44,349 nt of DNA from an uncultured Pelagibacteraceae bacterium (GCA_902596675.1 CACJUO010000010.1:1-44349), one strand, 5' to 3'. Shown: positions 8,380-16,749, counted from the stretch's first letter. Notes: generated by a model from the letters alone, not told the origin. Translations and numbers: made by a program.

Positions 8380-9041
8380 TGGCAATCAAAGCCATATTAT
8401 TTGGTTCTATTGGCACGATAATAGAAACATCAAATATTCAAAGAAATTGCTTTAATTCAGCTTTTAAAATTTCAGAATTAAAATGGTATTGGAGTAAAAA
8501 ATTATATCAATCGATGTTAAAAAAATCTGGAGGCGAAAAAAGAGTTAAAAAGTTTAGTTTAGAGAAAAAAACTTTAGTTAATGCCAAAAAAATCAGAAAT
8601 TTAAAAACCTTAATTTTTAACAATTATTTAAAAAAGAATAAATTAAAACCACGTGCTGGAGTAATTAATGTAATCAAATATTGTAAAAAAAATAAAATTA
8701 AGATTGGCTTTGTAACTTCTACTACAAAAAATAATATTGATGCAGTATTTATATCTTTAAATAAACATTTAAAAAAAAGTGATTTTGATTACATCGGACA
8801 CAACAAAATTATAAAAAACTTTAATAATAAAACTGATATTTACTTACATTGTCTAAAAAAATTAAAACTTAGAAATAAAGATTGTTTAGCAATTGAAGAT
8901 ACAGAGATTAGTTTTAAATATGCGAAAAAAGCTAAATTAAGATGTGTTGCCTTCCCGGGTGATTATCACCGCTCCGGGAAGTACAAGGATTCATTTATAA
9001 AAGTTAGACGGCTTAACTCAAAAATATTTGCTGATTTATAG
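8379..9041 (+). CDS. HAD-superfamily protein (CbbY/PGMB-like) lacking the catalytic aspartates
   Basis: This protein of 220 residues has the layout of a haloacid-dehalogenase phosphatase or phosphoglucomutase: motif I region at the N-terminus, a helical cap (residues about 16-85), motif II in GFVTSTTKNN, and motif IV in LAIEDTEISFKYAKKA. Motif I, normally DxDGT, reads FGSIGT here (residues 8-13). The nucleophilic Asp is Gly9 and the acid/base Asp is Ile11, so ordinary phosphatase chemistry is doubtful. The gene overlaps the preceding permease by one base, and its stop overlaps the convergent pseudoazurin gene by six. It is rich in Lys and Asn. It may be a binding or regulatory homologue, or a decaying gene. 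Confidence 0.82.
   Translation: MAIKAILFGSIGTIIETSNIQRNCFNSAFKISELKWYWSKKLYQSMLKKSGGEKRVKKFSLEKKTLVNAKKIRNLKTLIFNNYLKKNKLKPRAGVINVIKYCKKNKIKIGFVTSTTKNNIDAVFISLNKHLKKSDFDYIGHNKIIKNFNNKTDIYLHCLKKLKLRNKDCLAIEDTEISFKYAKKAKLRCVAFPGDYHRSGKYKDSFIKVRRLNSKIFADL
8951..8981 (+). other. GC-rich nested hairpin inside the HAD coding region
   Basis: The outer arms CTTCCCG (8951-8957) and CGGGAAG (8975-8981) enclose inner arms GGTGA (8958-8962) and TCACC (8966-8970) around a 3-base loop, with a 4-base bulge at 8971-8974. This gives 12 paired positions in a GC-rich patch of a very AT-rich gene, about 60 bases before the last stop of the operon. No T tract follows. Confidence 0.6.
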
Positions 9042-9479
9042 TTCGTCTATTAAACCTGGTGCTAATTTTTTAGATTTAGATGAAAATCTAAGTTTTTTAA
9101 TAGCATCAAGGTTTGATTTATCGTCTCCAACAACCACAAAACCAATCATTCCCATATTTTTGTGTGGTGTACACCAGTAAGCATAAATACCTGGGACCTC
9201 GAATTTATATTCGACATCTTTATTGAACTTTGATTTAAACTTACCAACGCCTTCTGGCACACCTTTTTTTATGAATTCAACATTATGTCCTTTATCTGTT
9301 GCCTTCCAAAGGACTGTATCTCCAGGGTTAACTCTTACTATTTTAGGCTCAAAAACATTTGATTCTTTATCAAGCCTGTTAAGCATTTCCACTGTAACAT
9401 CCGCACCTAAAGCTACATTCGTAAAAAATATACTGATTAAAATTATAAATGAACTTATTGATTTATTATATTTAGTCAT
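9036..9479 (-). CDS. Pseudoazurin-type blue copper protein
   Basis: This periplasmic electron carrier has 147 residues counted from the ATG at 9479. An upstream TTG at 9506 would add nine residues ahead of a normal signal peptide and is less likely. The signal peptide ends near ALG-AD (about residue 26). The type 1 copper ligands are H65 in GHNVEF, C103 and H106 in WCTPHKNMGMIG, and M111. This spacing matches pseudoazurin. A C-terminal tail of about 25 residues, rich in Lys and Ser, extends past the barrel. It could donate electrons to a terminal oxidase or periplasmic reductase, but no such partner is in the window. It lies downstream of the MFS gene on the same strand and converges on the HAD gene. 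Confidence 0.92.
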   Translation of the reverse strand: MTKYNKSISSFIILISIFFTNVALGADVTVEMLNRLDKESNVFEPKIVRVNPGDTVLWKATDKGHNVEFIKKGVPEGVGKFKSKFNKDVEYKFEVPGIYAYWCTPHKNMGMIGFVVVGDDKSNLDAIKKLRFSSKSKKLAPGLIDEL

Positions 9480-9544
9480 AGCGGTGATATATTCTTTTAA
9501 AGTCAATAAACAATAACTATGTGGTGTAACAAGTTGACACGTCT

Positions 9545-10714
9545 TTAGTTGTTTTTATTTAACAATCTGTCAGCTCTAAAGGTGGTAAAAATTATAATTA
9601 TTAAAAATGGGATACACAATATGTTCATTATTTTCCAACTTGTAAAACTTAAAACAATTCCCGCTGTTAAACTTGCTGTAGCTTGAATTGAAAAGACGAT
9701 AAAATCATTAAATCCTTGTGCTCTAAATCTTTCTTCCTCTTTATAATTTAAAACTAATAAACTTGTTCCAGATATAAATAGAAAATTCCACCCAAGGCCT
9801 AAAAAAACTAATGAAAAAAGATAGTTGATCACTGTTTGATCGAAGTAACTAAGTATAATTGTAAAGATAAAAAATAAAACACCAAAATACATAATTTTAC
9901 TATGCCCATATTTTTTAATTAAATTCCCAGTAATTAATGCTGGCAAAAACATGCTTATGATATGTAATTGAATTACAAAACTTGTATTATTTAAAGACAT
10001 ATTATCATGAATATGCATACTAATAGGAGTAGCAGTCATTAAAAAAGACATAACTGCGTAAGCGAAAGATGACGAGACTAATGCCTGTAAAAATCTTGGT
10101 TGAGACATCAATTCTAAAACTGATCTTCCTTTTAAATTTTTCTTATTATTAATTATTTTGTTTTCTTTATAAAAAATTAAAAAAATAATAGATGATAAAG
10201 TTAATAAAGATAAACAAAGATAAGAGCCGACATACAATCCCTCTGAAATAATATTTTTTCCAAGATTTGCTAAATTTGGACCCAGTAAAGCTGACAAAAT
10301 CCCCGCAAAAAGTAATAGTGAAATAGCTTTTGGTGCTTGTTTTTTGTCAACACTTTCCGCTGCAGCAAAACGATACTGATGAGCAAAAGCCATTCCAAAT
10401 CCAAGACAAAAACAAGAAAATGAATACAGAATAAAATTTTGCTTTAATACAGAATATGCTGCTAATAGTGCAAATAATGAAGTTGTTATAGATGAAAATA
10501 TAAAACCTTTTTTTCTTCCTGTAATACTCATAATTTTAGAGGCAGCTATAATAAAAATAGCTGTACCAACAATTGATAATGACATAGGTAATGTTGAAAG
10601 AGATTTTATTGGACTAATACTAGTTCCAATAATTCCACTTAAAAAAACAGTTACAGGTGCAACAGAGAATGCAAATGCATTACTAGCAAATAACAACCAT
10701 ACATTTTTGTTCAT
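9545..10714 (-). CDS. Major facilitator superfamily transporter
   Basis: This inner-membrane protein of 389 residues has about 12 hydrophobic segments in two halves. A loop with basic residues carries the MFS motif-A-like MSITGRKKGF between segments 2 and 3 (about residues 64-73). A Lys/Asn-rich central loop (KENKIINNKKNLKGRS, about residues 184-199) separates the halves. The direction of transport and the substrate cannot be read from sequence. It starts seven bases after the proW stop, so it is probably co-transcribed with the glycine betaine importer and could be an efflux or uptake accessory of that system (inference). Confidence 0.85.
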   Translation of the reverse strand: MNKNVWLLFASNAFAFSVAPVTVFLSGIIGTSISPIKSLSTLPMSLSIVGTAIFIIAASKIMSITGRKKGFIFSSITTSLFALLAAYSVLKQNFILYSFSCFCLGFGMAFAHQYRFAAAESVDKKQAPKAISLLLFAGILSALLGPNLANLGKNIISEGLYVGSYLCLSLLTLSSIIFLIFYKENKIINNKKNLKGRSVLELMSQPRFLQALVSSSFAYAVMSFLMTATPISMHIHDNMSLNNTSFVIQLHIISMFLPALITGNLIKKYGHSKIMYFGVLFFIFTIILSYFDQTVINYLFSLVFLGLGWNFLFISGTSLLVLNYKEEERFRAQGFNDFIVFSIQATASLTAGIVLSFTSWKIMNILCIPFLIIIIFTTFRADRLLNKNN

Positions 10715-10721
10715 TAAGGTA

Positions 10722-12230
10722 TTATACTCTTTTCTTACCTTGAACTACTCTATCTAATATTAATGCAACAAATAATATTGCTACACCAGCTAAAATTCCC
10801 TGTCCAACATTTGCATATTGAAGTGCCTCGAGCACGTCTTGCCCTAAACCTTTTGCTCCAATAAGTGAAGCCACAACAACCATTGCTAAACTTAACATTA
10901 CAGTTTGATTTACACCAGCAAGTATTGATGGTGTTGCAAGCGGTAAATCTACTTTTCTAAGAAGATACCATTTAGATGCACCGTAAGCTATAGCTGCCTC
11001 TCTAATAGTTTCAGGAACTCCTCTTAAACCTAATACTGTAAGTCTCACGACAGGTGTTCCTCCAAAAATCATTGTAATGATTACTGCTGCAACCTTCCCT
11101 GTTCCAAAAAATGCAATGACGGGAATCATAAATACAAATGCAGGCATTGTTTGCATAAAATCCATTATTGGTCTTATCATTGAATAAAATCTTTGACGTC
11201 TTGCACAATAAATTCCTAGAGGTATTCCAATAACAATACTTAAAATTGCAGCTGTTCCAAGCAAAGCAAGTGTTGTCATTGCTTTAACCCAAAATCCCAA
11301 AAAACCCATATAAGCTAAAAATCCTGCAGAGTATATTGCGGTTCTTATGCCTGCTGATAAAGCAGTTAAAACTACAATGGTAGTTATAATCACAATCCAA
11401 GGTGTTTTGACAAATAAAAGTTCTAAAAAATCAAGAACAGATCTAATTCCAATTGTTATTGCGGTAAATACTGCATCTCCTTTTATGACTGCATAATCAA
11501 AAATCGTTTCAACCCATTTAATAGAGGTGAGTCTTATTTCTGGATGCGTAGGAAAATCATTCATTATTGAGAAGAAACCTGGAAAGCTATAATGTATAAC
11601 TGAAAAAAACATTATAATTATAGTAAAACCAATGCTTAATAAATAATTTTTTGTTTTCATTCCAGGACTAATCGATTTATTTGATAACCACTCAGAGTAT
11701 CTTTTTTCTAAAACTGTATTTGCTAATATTCCTTGAATAAATTTTACAAAAATCAATAATACAATTCCTGAAATAGTAATCCATATTGCTGAAGCCTCAA
11801 TTTGCTGAACATCAACTACATATTCCTTCATTGCGTCTTCGAGTGATTTAATTGCCCTCTCGTAGACTTCGACCTTATCTGGGTTGTTTTCTTTTGCAGC
11901 CTCTAATTGTTTGTATCTAAAATCGATAGTTGATTGAATTTTATCAATTTTTTCTAAGGCATCTTTAGTAATATTTCCAAATAGGCCTCTAATTATTTGA
12001 ACAACAGCAAATGTCTCAATTATTAAGAATGCTAACGCATAATTCCAAATATTTCTTAATCCAAACCACATTGGTCCAAATAATGAGGCATATAAATTAA
12101 AAGAAAAAGAATAAGAAGGTTTGCTTCCTATTTTTTTAAATTCATCAATGTAATAATCTGGATTAGAAATCACAAAATTTTTAATTAATTCAGATCTAGA
12201 TAAATTTTTAATTTCTTTACTCACTATCAT
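10722..12230 (-). CDS. proW: Glycine betaine/proline-type ABC permease with long N-terminal extension
   Basis: This is the membrane channel of an osmolyte importer, about 502 residues. The C-terminal part (residues about 300-495) is the conserved ProW/OpuAB permease, with the docking loop ETIREAAIAYGASKWYLLRK and then LSLAMVVVASLIGAKGLGQD. Ahead of it lie about 250 extra residues with several membrane segments and a charged, probably coiled-coil stretch (residues about 85-145). The ATG at 12230 overlaps the end of proV by 14 bases. A GTG two codons later has better spacing to the GAGGGG Shine-Dalgarno, and an upstream TTG at 12242 is possible. The gene follows proX and proV in an operon. Confidence 0.9.
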   Translation of the reverse strand: MIVSKEIKNLSRSELIKNFVISNPDYYIDEFKKIGSKPSYSFSFNLYASLFGPMWFGLRNIWNYALAFLIIETFAVVQIIRGLFGNITKDALEKIDKIQSTIDFRYKQLEAAKENNPDKVEVYERAIKSLEDAMKEYVVDVQQIEASAIWITISGIVLLIFVKFIQGILANTVLEKRYSEWLSNKSISPGMKTKNYLLSIGFTIIIMFFSVIHYSFPGFFSIMNDFPTHPEIRLTSIKWVETIFDYAVIKGDAVFTAITIGIRSVLDFLELLFVKTPWIVIITTIVVLTALSAGIRTAIYSAGFLAYMGFLGFWVKAMTTLALLGTAAILSIVIGIPLGIYCARRQRFYSMIRPIMDFMQTMPAFVFMIPVIAFFGTGKVAAVIITMIFGGTPVVRLTVLGLRGVPETIREAAIAYGASKWYLLRKVDLPLATPSILAGVNQTVMLSLAMVVVASLIGAKGLGQDVLEALQYANVGQGILAGVAILFVALILDRVVQGKKRV

Positions 12231-13269
12231 TCCCCTCAACAACTGCTTTCAATAAATCTGATTGCGTAATTATACCAACTTCTAAGTTGTCATTATTTGT
12301 AACTATTATTGGTTTATCTTCTGATACTGAAGTTTCAATAAGTTTGCTTAATATGTCGTTTTCATTAACTCTTTCATTATTACTTACATTATCTCCAAAA
12401 GTTTTCTTATATTCTATGATAGATTGCATAATTGTCTTAGCCTGAACGACTTTTAATCTTGAAATTCCTTTTACAAAATCTGCAACATATTCATCAGATG
12501 GATTTACTACTATTTCCTCTGGTGTTCCAATTTGTACTACCTCTCCATCTCTCATTATAGCTATTCTGTGCCCTACTCTTACTGCTTCATCTAAATCGTG
12601 AGTTATAAATACTGTTGTTTTTTTCATTTGCTTTGAAAGTTTTATAAATTCACTTTGAAGTTGTCGTCTAATTAAAGGGTCTAAAGCACTGAAAGGTTCA
12701 TCCATTAAAAGAAATTCTGGATCTGCTGCTAATGCTCTAGCTAGTCCCACTCTTTGCTGCATACCTCCGGATAATTCATGAGCATATTTATTTCCCCATC
12801 CTTGTAATTCGACAATATTTAAAATGTTATTTGCAGCATCTAACCTATCATTTTTGCTAACACCTCTAATTTCTAAAGGCATAGCTATATTATCCAAAAC
12901 TGATCTATGAGGCATTAATGCAAAATTTTGAAAAACCATACCAATTTTTTTGTTTCTTAATTCTTGAAGGTTTTCCTTATCAAATTGCATTACATCTTGA
13001 TTATTTATTAATATTTTTCCAGATGTAGGCTCTAATAATCTATTTATATGTCTAACAAGTGTTGATTTTCCACTTCCAGACAAACCCATTACACAAAATA
13101 TTTCACCCTTCTTGACATCAAATGAAACATCCGAAACACCAATTACAGAATTATATTTTTCTAGTGCTTCTTGTTTTGTAATTTTTTTATTTTGGATTGC
13201 ATCTAAGGCTTCCTGTGATGTATTGCCAAATATTTTCCAGACATTTTGAATTTGTATAGCTGCTTCCAT
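12217..13269 (-). CDS. proV: Glycine betaine/proline ABC transporter ATPase
   Basis: This ATPase of the osmolyte importer has 350 residues. It has the family's N-terminal helical preface (KKITKQEALEKYNSVIGVSD), Walker A GLSGSGKST (62-70), a Q-loop in VFQNFALMPHR, the signature LSGGMQQRVG, Walker B LLMDEPFSALDP and the switch His in ITHDLDEA. The C-terminus (about 285-345) is a CBS-type domain; in OpuA relatives such domains sense ionic strength. It is followed by proW with a 14-base overlap and preceded by proX with an intercistronic hairpin. The substrate is inferred from family and neighbours: glycine betaine, possibly proline or DMSP. Confidence 0.95.
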   Translation of the reverse strand: MEAAIQIQNVWKIFGNTSQEALDAIQNKKITKQEALEKYNSVIGVSDVSFDVKKGEIFCVMGLSGSGKSTLVRHINRLLEPTSGKILINNQDVMQFDKENLQELRNKKIGMVFQNFALMPHRSVLDNIAMPLEIRGVSKNDRLDAANNILNIVELQGWGNKYAHELSGGMQQRVGLARALAADPEFLLMDEPFSALDPLIRRQLQSEFIKLSKQMKKTTVFITHDLDEAVRVGHRIAIMRDGEVVQIGTPEEIVVNPSDEYVADFVKGISRLKVVQAKTIMQSIIEYKKTFGDNVSNNERVNENDILSKLIETSVSEDKPIIVTNNDNLEVGIITQSDLLKAVVEGNDSE

Positions 13270-13302
13270 GAAAATATTTTAACTTAAAATAAGTGAAAAT
13301 GA

Positions 13303-13329
13303 TACCTGGCAACCAATGGTCGCCAGGTA
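13303..13329 (-). promoter_or_regulatory. Intercistronic hairpin between proX and proV
   Basis: An 8-bp perfect stem (13303-13310 TACCTGGC with 13322-13329 GCCAGGTA) continues, after one A-C mismatch, into ACC/GGT around a 3-base loop. It lies 21 bases past the proX stop in the reading direction. Only four T residues follow on the minus strand, so it is more like an mRNA stabiliser or attenuator than a strong terminator. Confidence 0.75.
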
Positions 13330-13350
13330 AATTAATTTTAATAAACTAAA

Positions 13351-14313
13351 TTATAAACCTAACCAGCCGTCAACTGTTGATTTATTTTTAGACATCCAAT
13401 CTCTAGCAACTTCTCCTGGATCTCTTTTTTGCACAGAAACTTCATATGCCATCCAAGAAACATCATCTGCTGTTATTTGGAAATTTTTGAAAAATTCTAC
13501 AATTGCTGGAGATTTGCTCTCAAGAGATGTACCCCATCCAATTTGAATTTGTTTCAAAGCATCCTTTGAAGCAACATATGATTTTTGATACCAGTCAGCG
13601 TCAGCTTTTGGTTGAATCATTTTATATTTCGCAGGATCATATGCTGGTTCCTCAAGCATAACTACGTCTGCCATTCCCCAAATTGCATGTGGTTTGTAAC
13701 AATAAAATGCATAACCCTCACCTTTTTTAATAGAGTCAAGAACTCTAGCATTTTTCACTGCTTCTGCTGCTCTGATAGGTTCAATTCCAGCATCATATAA
13801 TTTATAGTCTCTTAATTTAACTTGGTTAACATTAGCTGAAGCCCATCCATCTGCACCAATCCAAAATTCACCTTTGCCATTTCCATCACTATCCATTGCT
13901 TTGACAACTTCTGGTCTACCTAAATCTTCTATTGCAGTGATATTCATTTTTTTTGCAAATTGTTGAGATACACAATATCCTTGGTTACCCTCGTAAGGAT
14001 TTTTACTTAATTTTAGAGTTCCTTTTGGTACTAGATCATTTGTGTATGCTTCTTGGTTTGGAAGCCATATATCAGGATGTACTTCAATCTCACCTTTACT
14101 TCTATCAATTGCTCCATAGATAGCAGTGTTATTTCCTGGCACCAATTCTGCTTCACCACCCATTTTATCTATAACAACTGCTGCAAGTAAATTTGCAATT
14201 GCAGTAGCACCAGTCCACCCTGGATCACCAATTTTTACTTTTTCAGCAAAACTTGAAACTGGTAGAAATAGTGAAATTATCCCAGCAACAAGTATCTTTT
14301 TAATTATATTCAT
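13351..14313 (-). CDS. proX: Glycine betaine-type ABC substrate-binding protein
   Basis: This periplasmic binding protein has 320 residues and a signal peptide cleaved near SFA-EK (residue about 23). The mature part begins KVKIGDPGWTGATAIANLLA, the usual opening of ProX/OpuAC-type proteins. Several tryptophans (in DPGWTG, FWIGADGWAS, HAIWGMAD, VSWMAYE) could form the aromatic box that holds quaternary ammonium groups (inference from family). It heads the proX-proV-proW operon. A Shine-Dalgarno GAGGAAAAT precedes the ATG, and an 8-bp hairpin abuts it (14323-14345). A second hairpin (13303-13329) follows the gene. Confidence 0.95.
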   Translation of the reverse strand: MNIIKKILVAGIISLFLPVSSFAEKVKIGDPGWTGATAIANLLAAVVIDKMGGEAELVPGNNTAIYGAIDRSKGEIEVHPDIWLPNQEAYTNDLVPKGTLKLSKNPYEGNQGYCVSQQFAKKMNITAIEDLGRPEVVKAMDSDGNGKGEFWIGADGWASANVNQVKLRDYKLYDAGIEPIRAAEAVKNARVLDSIKKGEGYAFYCYKPHAIWGMADVVMLEEPAYDPAKYKMIQPKADADWYQKSYVASKDALKQIQIGWGTSLESKSPAIVEFFKNFQITADDVSWMAYEVSVQKRDPGEVARDWMSKNKSTVDGWLGL

Positions 14314-14322
14314 ATTTTCCTC

Positions 14323-14345
14323 AGGTTTATTTAATTTATAAACCT
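14323..14345 (-). promoter_or_regulatory. 5' leader hairpin just upstream of the proX ribosome-binding site
   Basis: An 8-bp stem (AGGTTTAT 14323-14330 with ATAAACCT 14338-14345) has a 7-base AT loop. On the minus strand it ends directly before the GAGGAAAAT Shine-Dalgarno of proX. It could stabilise the 5' end or tune initiation. The stem is mostly A-T, so chance formation is possible. Confidence 0.4.
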
Positions 14346-14427
14346 AAATTAAACTTTTTTTTAATTTTAGAGTCAATGATTACAGTATTAAAAAATGTTA
14401 ATTCAGATATGCAAAAACCTAAAATGA

Positions 14428-15186
14428 TCAAGTATTATTCAAAAAATTCTGTACAGTTTTATTAAACTTTTCTGGCTCTTCAAGATGTACGTTATGACAG
14501 CAATTTTTAAATATTTCTATTTTACAATTTGGAATATTATTATTCAGCATAGAAATTTGATCAAAATTATAAGATCTATCCTTGTCACCCCAAATTACTA
14601 GGGTTTCATTTTTAATATCTTTTAAATTTTCTAGTCCATTCCAGTCTCTCATTGCAACTAGTGCATTATGAGCTGTTTCTTCGGATATATGTTCTACTGC
14701 ATTTCTACACAAATAATAATTTTTTGCTTTATCTCCATCGACAAACCATTTTGGTGGTATTCTTTTTACTTGTTCTTTTATCCCTTCTTCTCGAAGTTTT
14801 TTAATAGAGGTATTTATGGGTTCAAACCTACCTGGAATATCGCCAATAGGTCCGGTAGCAAAACAAATTAATTTATTTATTCTTTCACCAAACATTTTGG
14901 CAATTTCTTGGACTATCATTCCTCCCATTGAGTGACCCATTAAATTAAATTTTTCTATTTCTTTTTTATCAATTTCATTAATAATGAATTTTGCCATTAA
15001 GTTTATACTGTTAAAAGATTTAGCTTTATGACTTTCGCCAAACCCTGGTAAAGCTGGAGAAATAACTCTAAAATTTTTACATAAATAATCTTTTTGAAAT
15101 TTCCACATTTCTGAAGACCCAAGGTATCCATGTACTAAAATCAGTGGAAATCCTGATCCAATATCATCTGTATAAATTTCTTGCAT
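14428..15186 (-). CDS. Alpha/beta-hydrolase fold enzyme
   Basis: This cytoplasmic serine hydrolase has 252 residues from the ATG at 15186. A start at 15237 adding 17 hydrophobic residues is possible but the conserved fold begins at MQEIYTDDIG. Visible are the oxyanion-hole HGYLGSSEMW, the nucleophile elbow GHSMGGM with S86, the acid in WGDKDRSYNFDQ and the histidine in CCHNVHLEEPE. The layout resembles small esterases and the MhpC/PcaD/BioH group, and the substrate is not readable. It is divergent from the racemase-family gene across a 59-base gap. It lies upstream of proX on the same strand but separated by 114 bases. Confidence 0.88.
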   Translation of the reverse strand: MQEIYTDDIGSGFPLILVHGYLGSSEMWKFQKDYLCKNFRVISPALPGFGESHKAKSFNSINLMAKFIINEIDKKEIEKFNLMGHSMGGMIVQEIAKMFGERINKLICFATGPIGDIPGRFEPINTSIKKLREEGIKEQVKRIPPKWFVDGDKAKNYYLCRNAVEHISEETAHNALVAMRDWNGLENLKDIKNETLVIWGDKDRSYNFDQISMLNNNIPNCKIEIFKNCCHNVHLEEPEKFNKTVQNFLNNT

Positions 15187-15245
15187 AATTATTTTTAAAA
15201 TATAGTTGTATAATGTAACTTTTAAAACAAAATTCAAAAAATATT

Positions 15246-15953
15246 ATGATTGGTATTCTTGGAGGAATGGGAACACAAGCTGGTTTAGATTTTTGCAATA
15301 AACTTGCTAAAATAAATAGAGGTAAATTAGATCAAGACTACCCAATGTTTGTTTTATACAATAAATCTAATACACCTAAACGACCAGAAAACATAAAAAA
15401 ATATTACAATGTATTAAATGCTTTGGTTGAAGGTTGTAAGAGATTACAAAAAAATGGTTGCAAATTTATTGTAATGCCATGCAATACTGCTCACTACTGG
15501 TATGATGATCTAAGTAAAAAAATCAAAATTCCAATTCTTAGTATGCCTAAAGAAGTATACTTAGATACTCTAAAAAGTTGTAAAAAAAATTCTAAAATAG
15601 GGATATTGTCTACTGAAGCTACATTGAAGACTAGAGTTTATAATAGATATTTTGACAAAAGTTTCAATTTAGTAAGTCCAAGTTATATTCTTCAAAAATC
15701 ATCTGTAAATAAATCAATTAAATTTGTTAAAATGGGTAAAATAAAAGAAGCTGAGAAAGCAATTAGGCCTGCAGTAAATTATCTTATGAAAATCAAATGT
15801 AAGAAAATTATTTTAGGATGTACAGAATTGCCTATTGCAATTTTTGCTTATAAATCTTTTAAAAAGATCAAGCAATCTAAAGTTTTTGTTGATCCAAATC
15901 TTCTTGTAGCCAACGTTTCAATGAAAAAATATAAAAAGTTAAAAAAACAATAA
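15246..15953 (+). CDS. Aspartate/glutamate racemase-family protein
   Basis: This cytoplasmic enzyme of 235 residues belongs to the PLP-independent Asp/Glu racemase family, which uses two cysteines as acid/base pair. Both are visible: C79 in VMPCNTAHYW and C192 in ILGCTELPIA. The opening MIGILGGMGTQAGLDF is characteristic of the aspartate racemase branch. Length is as usual for the family. The C-terminus is Lys-rich. Substrate specificity (D-aspartate, D-glutamate or another amino acid) cannot be fixed. It stands alone on the plus strand between the hydrolase and the convergent peroxiredoxin gene, 55 bases away. Confidence 0.9.
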   Translation: MIGILGGMGTQAGLDFCNKLAKINRGKLDQDYPMFVLYNKSNTPKRPENIKKYYNVLNALVEGCKRLQKNGCKFIVMPCNTAHYWYDDLSKKIKIPILSMPKEVYLDTLKSCKKNSKIGILSTEATLKTRVYNRYFDKSFNLVSPSYILQKSSVNKSIKFVKMGKIKEAEKAIRPAVNYLMKIKCKKIILGCTELPIAIFAYKSFKKIKQSKVFVDPNLLVANVSMKKYKKLKKQ

Positions 15954-16008
15954 CCCAGTTTCAGAATTTACTAACTAAAACTGAGATTATTGTTTATTTT
16001 GATACCTT

Positions 16009-16668
16009 TTATTTTGAAGGGTCAGGTACTTTTCTTAAATATGGTTTAACTGTTTCCCAACCATCTGGATAAATTTTCTTAGCCTCTTCATCTTTAACTG
16101 CTGGAAGAATAACTACATCTTCACCTTTTTTCCAGTTAGCTGGTGTTGCAACTTTATGTTTTGCAGTCAGTTGCATTGAGTCTATGGCTCTTAAAATTTC
16201 ATGGAAATTTCTACCTGTTGCCATAGGATAAGTTAAATAAAGACCAATTCTTTTATCTGGTCTAACAACAAAAATAGTTCTTACAGTCTCATTATCAACC
16301 GCAGTACGACCCATTGATGTTGTCCCTGCATCTGCTTCCAACATATTGAAAAGTTTTGCAACTTTTAAATCTTCGTCAGCGATAATTGGATAATCAGGCA
16401 TTGTTCCAGATACATCTTTAATATCATTTAACCATTTTTTATGATCCTCTACCCCATCAACACTTAATCCAATAACTTTTACATTTCTTGCATCAAACTC
16501 AGCTTTCATTTGTCCTAATGAACCTAATTCTGTTGTACAAACTGGTGTAAAATCTTTTGGGTGAGAAAATAAAACGCCCCAACTATCTCCAAGCCAATCA
16601 TGAAAGGAGATATCTCCCTCTGTAGTTTTGCATTGAAAATCAGGACACATACTGTTTATTTTTAACAT
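16009..16668 (-). CDS. 1-Cys peroxiredoxin (Prx6 family)
   Basis: This thiol peroxidase of 219 residues reduces hydrogen peroxide and organic or sulfur-centred peroxides. The peroxidatic cysteine is C44 in DFTPVCTTELG. The conserved Prx6-type C-terminal half is present, including GRNFHEILRAIDSMQLT, KVATPANWKKGEDV and YPDGWETVKPYLR. No second resolving cysteine is obvious in the C-terminal domain, which fits the 1-Cys class. A Shine-Dalgarno (AAGGAGAG on the minus strand) precedes the ATG. It is divergent from the sulfide:quinone oxidoreductase gene across about 130 bases, and shared control with sulfide metabolism is possible. Confidence 0.95.
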   Translation of the reverse strand: MLKINSMCPDFQCKTTEGDISFHDWLGDSWGVLFSHPKDFTPVCTTELGSLGQMKAEFDARNVKVIGLSVDGVEDHKKWLNDIKDVSGTMPDYPIIADEDLKVAKLFNMLEADAGTTSMGRTAVDNETVRTIFVVRPDKRIGLYLTYPMATGRNFHEILRAIDSMQLTAKHKVATPANWKKGEDVVILPAVKDEEAKKIYPDGWETVKPYLRKVPDPSK

Positions 16669-16749
16669 TCTTCACTCTCCTTTTAATTAATTAGAACTAT
16701 TATAAATTATTGATTAGGTTTATCAACGATATTTAACTTTGAAAAAACA

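Noticed and set aside
9480..9506. TTG start for the pseudoazurin gene
   Set aside because: It adds nine residues before a normal signal peptide; the ATG at 9479 gives a standard one.
14346..14427. Riboswitch upstream of proX
   Set aside because: I looked for glycine, SAM and similar aptamer features in the proX leader and in other leaders and saw no conserved core, only simple AT-rich stems.
15187..15237. Upstream ATG for the alpha/beta hydrolase
   Set aside because: It adds a 17-residue hydrophobic lead not typical for this fold and uses most of the divergent promoter gap; kept only as an alternative.
15956..15983. Possible terminator between the racemase and peroxiredoxin genes
   Set aside because: Only six bases pair (CAGTTT/AAACTG) around a 16-base loop with no good T tract; too weak to call.
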